DNA from: a virus
Reading direction: 5' to 3' (one strand)
DNA length: 64,000 nucleotides
Virus record (IMG/VR): IMGVR_UViG_3300045999_010503
Span: 1-64,000 of that record
Numbering within the stretch: the first letter of the stretch is position 1; the number at the start of each line of letters is the position of its first letter. Shown in pieces: positions 47,431 to 54,417 of the stretch. The notes beneath the pieces were generated by a model. The model searched no databases, was not told the DNA's origin, and saw only the letters and a list, made by a program, of their open reading frames with translations. Position numbers and translations under genes: made by a program.

Positions 47431-48453
47431 ATGAACACCCAGACCCAAACTCAGAACGAAGGCGCGACCATTGCGCGCGCCCTCTTGACGCATGAGCGCA
47501 ACGCACAAGCGCGGCGCGCGCTTTCCCCGATGAAAAGCCTTCGTCGATTCCCTGCGCGCGAGGCGCACCTTGAAACCCTACTTCCTCGCGCCCTCCGCTC
47601 GCTCGCCGTCGCCGTCGCCGACAAGCGCGGCCGGAAGGACGCGCGCGCCCTCGCCCTCCGCGCGGAGTTGGTGACGGAGGCGGAAAGCGCGGCGGGGGAA
47701 GCCGTCGCGCTTATTTGCGCGCGCTTCCCCTTCGCCCTCTCCGCCCTCTCCGCCCGCCTCGCGCTCGTGCGCGCGGGGTATCACAAGCGCGCGTCGTTCA
47801 TCGGTCCTATTGAGCCCCACTCTCTCGTGTCTGTTTTCCCTTTGCAGGTGTGGCGCGCCGCGCACAAGGCATGCGATCGCGCTTTACGAAAGATGGCGCG
47901 CGAGGTCGCGACGGAAGACCTTCCTGCCAAGTTTGACGCGGGCGCGCCTGTCTCTGAACCGGTCTTCACCGTTGGCGTGTGGATCAATCCTTGGCACGCT
48001 CGGGACGCGCGGATTGAAATGCAAGTAAGCGCGGAGACTACGCCTGAGGACACCGCCCTTGCCCTAACGGAAACGAAAATCCGCCTCCGCGCGGAACGTC
48101 TGCGCGCGGCAATCCGCGCGCGAGCGGAGGGTGGCAACGGTTATCTTGTCCGCTCAGCCTCCGCTTTCCTCCGGAGAGTTGACGCTTGGCAAGCGCGCGC
48201 GCTTGCCCTTGCTCGGGGAGAGGATTCCGCCCCGCTCCCCGTCCTCTCTTCCCGTCCTGAGAGGGAGCGCGAGACGGTGGAGACGCTGGCAATTTATGAC
48301 CGCTCGGGGCGCCCGGTTGCGACGGATGGACGGGGCGGAGTGAGTGGCACTCGCAAGCGCAAGGACGGCGAACGGTTCGCCGTTTACTCGCGCGCGTTCA
48401 AGGAAATTAAGCGTCTAGAATACTTCCTTGGCACGCGTCTGTCCGCCCTCTGA
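47431..48453 (+). CDS. Large early protein of unknown function with unusual base use
   Basis: 340 residues. It is Ala/Arg-rich and the DNA is very rich in GCGC steps, unlike other genes of the window. SMKSLRRFPAREAHLETLLPRALRSLAVAVADKRGRKDARALALR and FFSVFPLQVWRAAHKACDRALRKMAREV-like helices suggest a basic helical protein. The end (IYDRSGRPVATDGRGGVSGTRKRKDGERFAVYSRAFKEIKRL) is charged. It is followed by three tandem repeats. Possibly a replication initiator or DNA-binding protein; different codon use suggests recent transfer. Confidence 0.6.
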   Translation: MNTQTQTQNEGATIARALLTHERNAQARRALSPMKSLRRFPAREAHLETLLPRALRSLAVAVADKRGRKDARALALRAELVTEAESAAGEAVALICARFPFALSALSARLALVRAGYHKRASFIGPIEPHSLVSVFPLQVWRAAHKACDRALRKMAREVATEDLPAKFDAGAPVSEPVFTVGVWINPWHARDARIEMQVSAETTPEDTALALTETKIRLRAERLRAAIRARAEGGNGYLVRSASAFLRRVDAWQARALALARGEDSAPLPVLSSRPERERETVETLAIYDRSGRPVATDGRGGVSGTRKRKDGERFAVYSRAFKEIKRLEYFLGTRLSAL

Positions 48454-48454
48454 A

Positions 48455-48668
48455 GATAGCGGAATCACTCACGCAATACTAAGCGGAGGGGATGCGTTCT
48501 CCTCCGCTTTTTCGTGTAGCGGTTCCGCTGAAAGATAGCGGAATCACTCACGCAATACTAAGCGGAGGGGATGCGTTCCCCTCCGCTTCTTCGTGTAGCG
48601 GTTCCGCTGAAAAAGATAGCGGAATCACTCACGCAATACTAAGCGGAGGGGATGCGTTCCCCTCCGCG
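48455..48668 (+). repeat. Three tandem ~80-bp repeats with hairpins
   Basis: Copies begin at GATAGCGGAATC at 48455, 48534 and 48615 (steps of 79 and 81 bp). Each has AGCGGAGGGGA-tgcgt-TCCCCTCCGCT, an 11-bp stem; copy 1 has TCTCC in the 3' arm, keeping a G-T pair. Copy 1 is followed by TTTTT, so it can end transcription after the preceding gene. AGCGGTTCCGCT between copies is a smaller hairpin. They are not CRISPR: there are no unique spacers. Confidence 0.85.
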
Positions 48669-48699
48669 CAAGGGTTTTGGGTTGAATCCCACCTTGCGA

Positions 48700-48806
48700 A
48701 ACGTCGCCCGTAGTGGTGACGCCGATACGCTGCGATAGCGTATCCTATGAGTTAGTTTGAACGTCGCCCGTAGTGGCGGCGTCGATACGGTGCGATACCG
48801 TATCCT
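48700..48806 (+). ncRNA. Two 60-bp repeats with covarying hairpins
   Basis: Two copies of AACGTCGCCCGTAGTGG start at 48700 and 48760. Each ends in a hairpin: GATACGCT-gcgat-AGCGTATC (48724-48744) and GATACGGT-gcgat-ACCGTATC (48784-48804). The changed C/G base is compensated on the other arm, which is good evidence of an RNA or DNA structure under selection. CGATAGCGTATCCTGA at about 50407 is a third, partial copy. Function unknown. Confidence 0.7.
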
Positions 48807-48963
48807 GTTAAACTTTCGTGAGACGCGCCGAACGGCGCGCCGGGCGGGACTGCAAACCGCGGCGGTGCGCTAGGTGGGCCGTCTCCAACTTTCCCACAGC
48901 CCGACGAGGTGACGACGCGGCCATGACGCCGACTCGCGCACCGGGCTCTTTGTCTTTCCTCCT
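48807..48963 (+). other. Structured leader before gene 48964
   Basis: GGTGCGC (48864-48870) can pair with GCGCACC (48936-48942) to close a ~79-nt fold. GTGGG-CCGTCT...CTTT-CCCAC gives an inner 5-bp stem. CGGTGCGCTAGG (48863-48874) recurs at 50433-50444. The span is like a tRNA in length, but it has no T-arm or anticodon arm, so it is not called a tRNA. Confidence 0.45.
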
Positions 48964-49206
48964 ATGAACGCTCCTCTGTCCCCGTCTATGGCCCGGCACG
49001 GCCTTGGCCGCGCCTTTCTCATCCGGTCGCTTCCGGCCGGTCTCGTTCCCGAGGGCGAATCGCCCACTGTCGAGGACTACGGCATCGCCGCCCGCAATGA
49101 CGTCGTCTTCGCCCCGGATGCCGGCGAGGCGCTGCGCCTCTGGGGTGCGTGCAACGCGTCCACCGACCGCGCCTTTGCCATCGTTCTTCCGACCGTCCTG
49201 GTCTGA
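48964..49206 (+). CDS. Hypothetical protein
   Basis: 80 residues. MNAPLSPSMARHGLGRAFLIRSLPAGLVPEGESP, then VEDYGIAARNDVVFAPDAGEALRLWGACNAS. The ATG follows a strongly structured leader. It is soluble and has no recognised family. Codon use agrees with the neighbouring early genes. Confidence 0.6.
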   Translation: MNAPLSPSMARHGLGRAFLIRSLPAGLVPEGESPTVEDYGIAARNDVVFAPDAGEALRLWGACNASTDRAFAIVLPTVLV

Positions 49207-49290
49207 CCCGTCACCCGCTTCGTCGTCACGTCGAGCCCACGCTTTCCGCGTGGGCTCCCTCGTGCCTACGCACGTCATCAAATAACCACC
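49207..49290 (+). promoter_or_regulatory. Leader hairpin before gene 49291
   Basis: GAGCCCACGC (49233-49242), loop tttcc, GCGTGGGCTC (49248-49257) form a 10-bp stem. It is close to the stem at 50130-50158 and is followed by CCCTCGTGCC. No T-run follows, so this looks like a regulatory leader rather than a terminator. Confidence 0.55.
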
Positions 49291-50058
49291 ATGTCAATCG
49301 CCACAAAGTTCAACGTCTCGACCCTCCGGGCCATGCCCCGCGAGGACGTCGTCAACGAGGTCTGCATCAACCTCATCAGCACCGCCTACACCTACCTCAA
49401 CGCCGCCAAGGGCATCGTCGCCCTCGGCGACACCGAGGCCACCCGCGCCGAGCTCACCGCCGCGCTCACCGCCGACGGCTTCAAACCCGAGCGGATCAAG
49501 AACCTCATCAAGAACGCCAAGCCGGCCGTCGACGCCTGGGCCTCCATCGTGGAGCCGGGGCACGCGACGGAGGAGTGGTTCGACCGCTGCACCCGCGACG
49601 ACTTCATGGCCGCCAACAAGGCCGTATCCGCGGTGGGCGCCAAGGCGCTCGCCGACGAGGGCTACTTCAAGCTCTCGACCGGCGTCGCATACGGCAAGTT
49701 CGAGCTCGTCGTCGAGCGCGGCATGACGCAGGCCCAATATGAGGCCAAGCAAGCGGACGCGAGCCCCCCGGCCGCGGCATCCGAGTCCGGCACCCAGGAT
49801 GCCACCGAGTCCAAGACGACTTCCGAGAAGACGACCACGACCAAGCCCGCGAAGTCGGTGCGCCCGGCCACGGAGGTCTTGGAGGAGAAGGTCGCCGCCG
49901 CCGAGAAAGCGGCGCTCGAGCTCCTCAGCGTCACCGACGAGGTGACGGCGCAGAAGATCCTCACCCGCCTGGCGTCCATCAAGGTCGCCGCCGATGCGGT
50001 GGTCGCCAAGCGGTTCTCCGCCAAGGCGCCCGCCGAGCAGTTGGTCGGCGCGGCCTAA
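49291..50058 (+). CDS. Hypothetical early protein with Ala/Lys/Thr linker
   Basis: 255 residues. Helical N-terminal part (TLRAMPREDVVNEVCINLISTAYTYLNAAKGIVALGDTEATRAELTAAL), then a Pro/Ser/Thr/Lys-rich linker (about 148-190) and a helical C-terminal part (EEKVAAAEKAALELLSVTDEV). A modular binding protein is likely. Family not recognised. ATG follows ATAACCACC. Confidence 0.6.
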   Translation: MSIATKFNVSTLRAMPREDVVNEVCINLISTAYTYLNAAKGIVALGDTEATRAELTAALTADGFKPERIKNLIKNAKPAVDAWASIVEPGHATEEWFDRCTRDDFMAANKAVSAVGAKALADEGYFKLSTGVAYGKFELVVERGMTQAQYEAKQADASPPAAASESGTQDATESKTTSEKTTTTKPAKSVRPATEVLEEKVAAAEKAALELLSVTDEVTAQKILTRLASIKVAADAVVAKRFSAKAPAEQLVGAA

Positions 50059-50129
50059 GCCCCTCTGACGAGCACGTCGTCCGCACGCCTTCAGAGCGTG
50101 GTCCGGTCGACGGGGCTCGTCGGCATACC

Positions 50130-50158
50130 GAGCCCACGACGTTCGCCGTCGTGGGCTC
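50130..50158 (+). promoter_or_regulatory. Leader hairpin before gene 50163
   Basis: GAGCCCACGACG (50130-50141) and CGTCGTGGGCTC (50147-50158) form a perfect 12-bp stem. The ATG at 50163 lies 4 nt after it. The outer part GAGCCCAC/GTGGGCTC is shared with 49233-49257 while the inner part differs, suggesting a repeated, structure-conserved leader. A start this close to a stem would be hard for ribosomes to reach unless the stem opens. Confidence 0.6.
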
Positions 50159-50162
50159 CCTT

Positions 50163-50423
50163 ATGCCCTCAACCAAAATCAAAGTCGGCGACCTCGTGAA
50201 GGTGGTCGTCCCCGCGGACCAGCTCCGCGAGCGCGGCATCGTCGGCGCCCTCGCCGACGAGATGGCCGCCGCCCCGTCGCTCGAAGTGACGGAGGTCTGG
50301 GAGAAGTCCCTCTGGGTCCGGCACCCGGTCGTCGCGTCGAGCGAGTTCTCGCTCCCGCACCGATTCTTCCAGCGCACGTCGCCCGGGGTGTCGGCGCCGG
50401 TTTCGACCGATAGCGTATCCTGA
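50163..50423 (+). CDS. Small hypothetical protein
   Basis: 86 residues from ATG at 50163. TKIKVGDLVKVVVPADQLRERGIVGALADEMAAAPSLEVTEVWEKSLWVRH looks like a small SH3-like beta-barrel that may bind nucleic acid or protein. The stop lies in the partial copy of the hairpin repeat (GTATCCTGA). No named family. Confidence 0.6.
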   Translation: MPSTKIKVGDLVKVVVPADQLRERGIVGALADEMAAAPSLEVTEVWEKSLWVRHPVVASSEFSLPHRFFQRTSPGVSAPVSTDSVS

Positions 50424-50787
50424 TTTTCAATACGGTGCGCTAGGACGCCCACTTCTATGTTTCTCTCCCTTTTTCCGGGCGCCGCGCTGACCGTGCCGCG
50501 CCCTCAAGAACTTCCCGCGCCGGCATGCGACCCGCCGGCGCGGGAGACGGCGCCCCCCGAGGGCGATGATAGCCGCCACCCGTTTTCTGGAAAGGCCGCA
50601 GGTCTCTGGAACCTGAAGGGTCGCTAGGAAACTATGACTTGTGACTAAGCCACCCGGAGGCGTTTCCGGGCGCCCGGCGAGACCGCGATAACGCGGCGCC
50701 GGGCGTGTTTCTGGTGCGCACCGCGAGGCGCGGTCGGATGATAGCCCGTCGGGTTCGACTCCCGGCGCACCGCCAAACTTTCCCATC
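50424..50787 (+). ncRNA. Structured non-coding region with tRNA-like end
   Basis: 364 bp without a gene. CCCGCGCCGGC-N9-GCCGGCGCGGG (50514-50544, 11 bp); CGCCCGGCG (50671-50679) with CGCCGGGCG (50697-50705) around CCGCG-ataa-CGCGG; CCGGA-ggcgtt-TCCGG near 50654-50669. GGTGCGC (50713-50719) and GCGCACC (50765-50771) enclose CGGGTTCGACTCCCG and are followed by GCCA, like the T-arm and acceptor of a tRNA; but at 63 nt it lacks a proper anticodon arm. Possibly a degenerate tRNA or a regulatory RNA. Confidence 0.55.
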
Positions 50788-51123
50788 ATGTCCACCAAAT
50801 CCAAAGCCCGCAACGTCAAGAGCCCCACCGGCAGCGCCCGCGCCGAACTCAAAAAGACTCTCGCGAACATGCCCGCCCGGCAGGTCGCGGCCCGTCTCGA
50901 CGGCACCCGAAACGCGGTGCCGCCCGTCACGCTCGCCTTCAAGGACGAGCCCGGCCACCGGGACCTCGGCCTCATCCGCCGCAAGGTCAAAGGCATCCGC
51001 GTGGCGCCCGAGAAGCCCGCCACGAAGGGCGCCTTCGGCGGCGTTACCAAGACCGAGCGTCGGCGCCGTCAGGCCGCCAAGGAGCTCGCCGACCTGGAGA
51101 AGAACGCGGCCTTCGTCGCCTGA
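50788..51123 (+). CDS. Basic hypothetical protein
   Basis: 111 residues, strongly basic: MSTKSKARNVKSPTGSARAELKKTL and later LIRRKVKGIRVAPEKPATKGAFGGVTKTERRRRQAAKELADLEK. It could bind DNA or RNA. It follows the tRNA-like element by 12 nt. No family recognised. Confidence 0.6.
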   Translation: MSTKSKARNVKSPTGSARAELKKTLANMPARQVAARLDGTRNAVPPVTLAFKDEPGHRDLGLIRRKVKGIRVAPEKPATKGAFGGVTKTERRRRQAAKELADLEKNAAFVA

Positions 51124-51126
51124 GCC

Positions 51127-51498
51127 ATGAAAACCCACCTCCTCAACCTCTCACCGACCGAGTTCTGCGGCGCCACCGACGCGTGCAGCTCAGGTCGCGA
51201 CTTCGCCGTCGAGCACGCCACGATGGCCGACGTCTGGGACGCCTGCCCTCGCGTCGACTGGCTCTGCTGGATTCTCGAACGCCTCGAAATCGCCCCCGAC
51301 GAACGGAAGGTCCGCGAGTTCATGTGCTGGGCCGTGACCGACACGCCGCTCCACGACGGCCGCAAAACGCTCGACCTCCTCACCGACAAGCGTAGCCGAA
51401 ACGCGGTCAACGTCGCGCTTCGGTTCGCCCGCAACGAGGCGAACGCGGAGGAGCTCTCCGCCGCCGAGTCCGCCGCCCGGTCCGCCGCCGGTTCCTGA
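51127..51498 (+). CDS. Hypothetical protein
   Basis: 123 residues. TEFCGATDACSSGRDFAVEHATMADVWDACPRVDWLCWILERLEI is typical of short proteins in actinophage-like and other phage early regions, with a Trp/Cys-rich core. Helical C-terminal half. Function unknown. Confidence 0.65.
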   Translation: MKTHLLNLSPTEFCGATDACSSGRDFAVEHATMADVWDACPRVDWLCWILERLEIAPDERKVREFMCWAVTDTPLHDGRKTLDLLTDKRSRNAVNVALRFARNEANAEELSAAESAARSAAGS

Positions 51499-51511
51499 AC
51501 CCGTTCCGCTC

Positions 51512-51595
51512 GTGAAAGACGCCCTTCTCCTCGCCGCGCTGGCCGTCCTCTGGGTGGCCGCCGGCACCATCGACTTCTACTGGCAGCTCCCATGA
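51512..51595 (+). CDS. Micro membrane peptide 1
   Basis: 27 residues from GTG at 51512: one hydrophobic span (LLLAALAVLWVAAGTIDFYW). Its stop overlaps the ATG of the next peptide (ATGA). Small membrane peptides like this are easy to miss; this one is supported by coupling at both ends and by codon use, not by similarity. Confidence 0.45.
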   Translation: MKDALLLAALAVLWVAAGTIDFYWQLP

Positions 51596-51678
51596 GACCC
51601 ACCGCCTGGATCGCCTTCGTCATCGTCGCCGTCTTCGCCGTCGGCTGCACCCTCATCGCCCACGGGCTCCTGCCGTGA
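51592..51678 (+). CDS. Micro membrane peptide 2
   Basis: 28 residues from ATG at 51592, one hydrophobic span (AWIAFVIVAVFAVGCTLIA). Its stop overlaps the GTG start of the next gene (GTGA). Coupled tightly to the first peptide, so the two may form a pair. Confidence 0.45.
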   Translation: MRPTAWIAFVIVAVFAVGCTLIAHGLLP

Positions 51679-52382
51679 AAACCATCCCCGAAAGTTATCG
51701 CCTCAAGGTCACCGCCTGGGGCAAGGCCAGCAACCGCAACTGGTGCTGCCGTGTCGAAATGGGCCGGCTCGCCTTCGCCGCGACGGCCGCCGAGGTGGAC
51801 GCGATGATCGACGTGAAGTGGTCCTATGCCTTCACCGACATCTCACGCACCGTCCGCGCCTACCCGTGGTCGCTCACGGTCTTCGAGAACCCCGACGAGC
51901 CGCGCGAGCCCGGCGTCGTGCAGCACAGCGTCGTCAACACTCACTCGCTCCGGATCGACGTGCCGCACCTGTTCCGCGTCGCGCGGAAGCGGATATGGGA
52001 CGCCATCGGGCGGGCCTCCGCAATACACGAGGTCGACTTCGACTACTCACAGATCTTCGACGTCCGGCAATTCGCCAGCAAGCCCGTCACGGTGCCGATC
52101 CTCGGCATCCTGACGCTCATCGACCTCTTTCAGGCGCGCAACTGCATCGCCTACGGCTACTTCCGCCCGGACGACTGGCGCCGTGAGTGGGCGCGGTCGC
52201 TCGCACCCTTCCGCGCCACGAAACCCGAGGCGTGGGCGAACCTGCGCCACTTCCTCGGCCAGCGCCTCCTCAACGGCACCGACCTCGTCCGCCCCGCGGG
52301 TCCCGGTGAGCTGGCCTTCCGCATGGGCGGCATTCACGGCGCGATCATCTGCCGCGGCGACGACTGGAGTTCGCACACATGA
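51675..52382 (+). CDS. Hypothetical early protein
   Basis: 235 residues from GTG at 51675. GKASNRNWCCRVEMGRLAFAATAAEVDAMIDVKWSYAF and a Pro-rich middle, then VILGILTLIDLFQARNCIAYGYFRPDDWRREWARSLAPF. No recognised catalytic motif. Coupled to the micro-peptides and to the next gene by 4-nt overlaps. Confidence 0.6.
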   Translation: MKTIPESYRLKVTAWGKASNRNWCCRVEMGRLAFAATAAEVDAMIDVKWSYAFTDISRTVRAYPWSLTVFENPDEPREPGVVQHSVVNTHSLRIDVPHLFRVARKRIWDAIGRASAIHEVDFDYSQIFDVRQFASKPVTVPILGILTLIDLFQARNCIAYGYFRPDDWRREWARSLAPFRATKPEAWANLRHFLGQRLLNGTDLVRPAGPGELAFRMGGIHGAIICRGDDWSSHT

Positions 52383-52618
52383 GCTACCCGAAAGACATCT
52401 ATCTCGCCGTTGGCCGCGACGCCACCCGCGTCGAGAAGGGCCAGCTCGACCGCATCAACATCAAGCATCTCTGGCTCGCCTACACCGCGAAGTCAGAGAT
52501 CGAGGAACTGGCGTTCAAGGCCGGCGTCCGCACCGCAGTCGGCGGCTCCATCTCCCACTTCGCCTACCTGGAGCCTGAGACCGTCGCTCTGATGGCGATT
52601 CGGGAGGCGAAGGGGTGA
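52379..52618 (+). CDS. Small hypothetical protein
   Basis: 79 residues. MSYPKDIYLAVGRDATRVEKGQLDRINIKHLWLAY and FAYLEPETVALMAIREAKG show a mixed alpha/beta small protein. Overlaps neighbours by ATGA/GTGA. Function unknown. Confidence 0.6.
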   Translation: MSYPKDIYLAVGRDATRVEKGQLDRINIKHLWLAYTAKSEIEELAFKAGVRTAVGGSISHFAYLEPETVALMAIREAKG

Positions 52619-52932
52619 ACCCGCCCCTCCTTTTCAGGCTTGCCGAGGCCTCGCCGGGCGGGCGCTTCGGACTGGTTCGACCAAGCCACGTTCGGCTAGG
52701 CGAGTGGTGTCCGCACGTCTACCGTCAGACCTGCGCAGGCAGGGAATACTACGGCGCCGAGGCCCTTCGTTGGACGCTCGGGTCTGACGGGGTCACGGAG
52801 ACTTGCTGGCACCGCCAACTGCGCTACCGAGAGGACGTTCAGGCGCCCGGACCCGACGCGGACATCCCAAAACTGGTCGGCGACGCCGACTTGACCGTCC
52901 GCACGCTACTCGCCGCGGAGGGCATCGTATGA
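52615..52932 (+). CDS. Small hypothetical protein
   Basis: 105 residues from GTG at 52615. LFRLAEASPGGRFGLVRPSHVRLGEWCPHVYRQTCAG suggests a compact fold with two Cys. The stop overlaps the next ATG (ATGA). Function unknown. Confidence 0.6.
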   Translation: MNPPLLFRLAEASPGGRFGLVRPSHVRLGEWCPHVYRQTCAGREYYGAEALRWTLGSDGVTETCWHRQLRYREDVQAPGPDADIPKLVGDADLTVRTLLAAEGIV

Positions 52933-53438
52933 TCCCGCCCGCATCCACCTCGAAGCCCAACGCCTCGTCGCCGAGCGCAAAGCACCCAACTACCGCGCCG
53001 CCTGCTCGCTCATCGCGAAGCGTCGTGGTAACAAGAGTCAACAACCCGTCACCCCTCCTCGTGAAATCCCGTCAAACTACCGACTGCCCTACGCCGATTT
53101 TTAAGCGCCCGCCGATCACCAGCAAGCCCGTCACGAAGCTTACCAAGGCTCAACTCCGTGCGGTCTACCTGGAAGCCGCCGAGCGCATCCACGCCGGCGA
53201 GAACTACTACGCCTGCTCCGCTGCCAGCCATGCGGCCGGCGTCTATCAGGACGGCCCGGAACAGCCACAGACCCGCTTGATCTGGGAGACTTTCGCGCCC
53301 CATGACACCGAGCGAGACGGGGCGATATGGGCCAACCCATTCGACACGAAAGAGGACCAGGAGGCCCGTATCCTCGGTCTTCTGCTCCTCCGCGAGATGC
53401 TCCGGCCCGAACGTCGCCCGAGGTGTCGGCAAAAATAA
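52929..53438 (+). CDS. Hypothetical protein with a likely double frameshift
   Basis: 169 residues from ATG at 52929 as read. The first ~57 codons look non-coding here, while the +2 frame reads DPARIHLEAQRLVAERKAPNYRAACSLIAKRRG with good codon use up to a TAA at 53102. From 53103 this frame is coding-like (KRPPITSKPVTKLTKAQLRAVYLEAAERIHAGENYY). One extra base after ATG (ATGGATCCC) and one fewer T near 53098 would join the parts. So the gene is either mis-sequenced, mutated or frameshifted. Function unknown. Confidence 0.6.
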   Translation: MIPPASTSKPNASSPSAKHPTTAPPARSSRSVVVTRVNNPSPLLVKSRQTTDCPTPIFKRPPITSKPVTKLTKAQLRAVYLEAAERIHAGENYYACSAASHAAGVYQDGPEQPQTRLIWETFAPHDTERDGAIWANPFDTKEDQEARILGLLLLREMLRPERRPRCRQK

Positions 53439-53470
53439 CGCCGGTTACCTGTAACCAAAAGTTTAATACG

Positions 53471-54277
53471 ATGAGCCACGAAGCGCACAGCGAACACTAC
53501 AAGGGCTGCACGATCCGACTCGTCTACGACGAGTCGCCCGACTCGCCCCGCGAGTGGAGCAACGTCGGGACGATGGTGTGCTGGCACCGCCGCTACAACC
53601 TCGGCGACGAGCAGCCGGACAGTTCGCCCGACGACTACGTCCTCCAGCTCATCGAGCTGTCTACGTGGCGGGCCGAGCTCCTCCGCCGTCAAGAGGCCGT
53701 CCGCGCCGGCGAGCTTTGCTCGGAGACTTTCGAGACCGACGAGGACCGCGAAGCGGCCGAGCAGGAGTTGGAGAGATCCATCGACGCCGTCGAGTCCGAC
53801 ATGGAGGAGGATGCTGCTCTTTGCTGGCAACTCTTCGACAAGGACAACATCCGTCTCCCGCTCTACCTCTACGACCACAGCGGCATCAGCATCTCCACGG
53901 GCAGCTTCTCCTGCCCGTGGGACAGCGGGCAGGTCGGCTTCATCTACTGCTCCAAGGAGCATGCTCGCAAGGAGTGGGGTGAGAAATACAACCCCGGCAT
54001 CACCGAAGAGGAAATCTGGGAGAAGGCCGAGGCCTGCCTCCGCGGCGAAGTCAAAACCTACGACGACTACCTCACCGGGCAGGTCGTCGGCTACGTTGCC
54101 GAGGACCCCGACGGCGAGCAGATTCATTCCTGCTGGGGCTTCTACCCCGACGAGAAGGGCGACTGGCCTGACGCCATCGAGCAGGCCAAGGGCGAGATCG
54201 ACGCATGGGTTGAGCAGCAGGAACGCGAAGCCGCCGAGAAAGCGTATTGGGAAACCCGCGACGTGGAGACTGTATGA
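53471..54277 (+). CDS. Conserved phage protein of unknown function
   Basis: 268 residues from ATG at 53471. HYKGCTIRLVYDESPDSPREWSNVGTMVCWHRRYNLGDEQ is a sequence type common to many phages of unrelated hosts. It continues with an acidic helix (DREAAEQELERSIDAVESDMEEDA) and an aromatic beta part (LYDHSGISISTGSFSCPWDSGQVGFIYC). Function unknown; its wide spread suggests an early host-takeover role. Confidence 0.75.
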   Translation: MSHEAHSEHYKGCTIRLVYDESPDSPREWSNVGTMVCWHRRYNLGDEQPDSSPDDYVLQLIELSTWRAELLRRQEAVRAGELCSETFETDEDREAAEQELERSIDAVESDMEEDAALCWQLFDKDNIRLPLYLYDHSGISISTGSFSCPWDSGQVGFIYCSKEHARKEWGEKYNPGITEEEIWEKAEACLRGEVKTYDDYLTGQVVGYVAEDPDGEQIHSCWGFYPDEKGDWPDAIEQAKGEIDAWVEQQEREAAEKAYWETRDVETV

Positions 54278-54417
54278 CCTACTCCCTCGGCATCAACTTC
54301 GGCACCACCGTCCGGTGCGTCGGCCGCTTCCGCGGCTGCTGGGCGCACGGCGGCGGAGAGTTTCTGTTCACTGCCCGGCCGAACCTCATCCCCGCAAAGA
54401 CTGAGACCCTACCATGA
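54274..54417 (+). CDS. Small hypothetical protein
   Basis: 47 residues, Gly/Arg/Phe-rich (LGINFGTTVRCVGRFRGCWAHGGGEFLFTARP). It overlaps both neighbours by ATGA. Too short to assign. Confidence 0.5.
   Translation: MTYSLGINFGTTVRCVGRFRGCWAHGGGEFLFTARPNLIPAKTETLP

Noticed and set aside
48455-48668. Possible CRISPR array
   Set aside because: The copies are almost identical through their full length, so this is a plain tandem repeat.
48849-48860. tRNA-Cys anticodon-like loop (CTGCAAA)
   Set aside because: The flanking stem is only 4 bp and no D-arm or T-arm fits. The real tRNA-Cys is at 58216-58292.
50713-50775. Complete tRNA
   Set aside because: T-arm, acceptor and CCA are present, but the element is only 63 nt and lacks a normal anticodon arm and variable loop.
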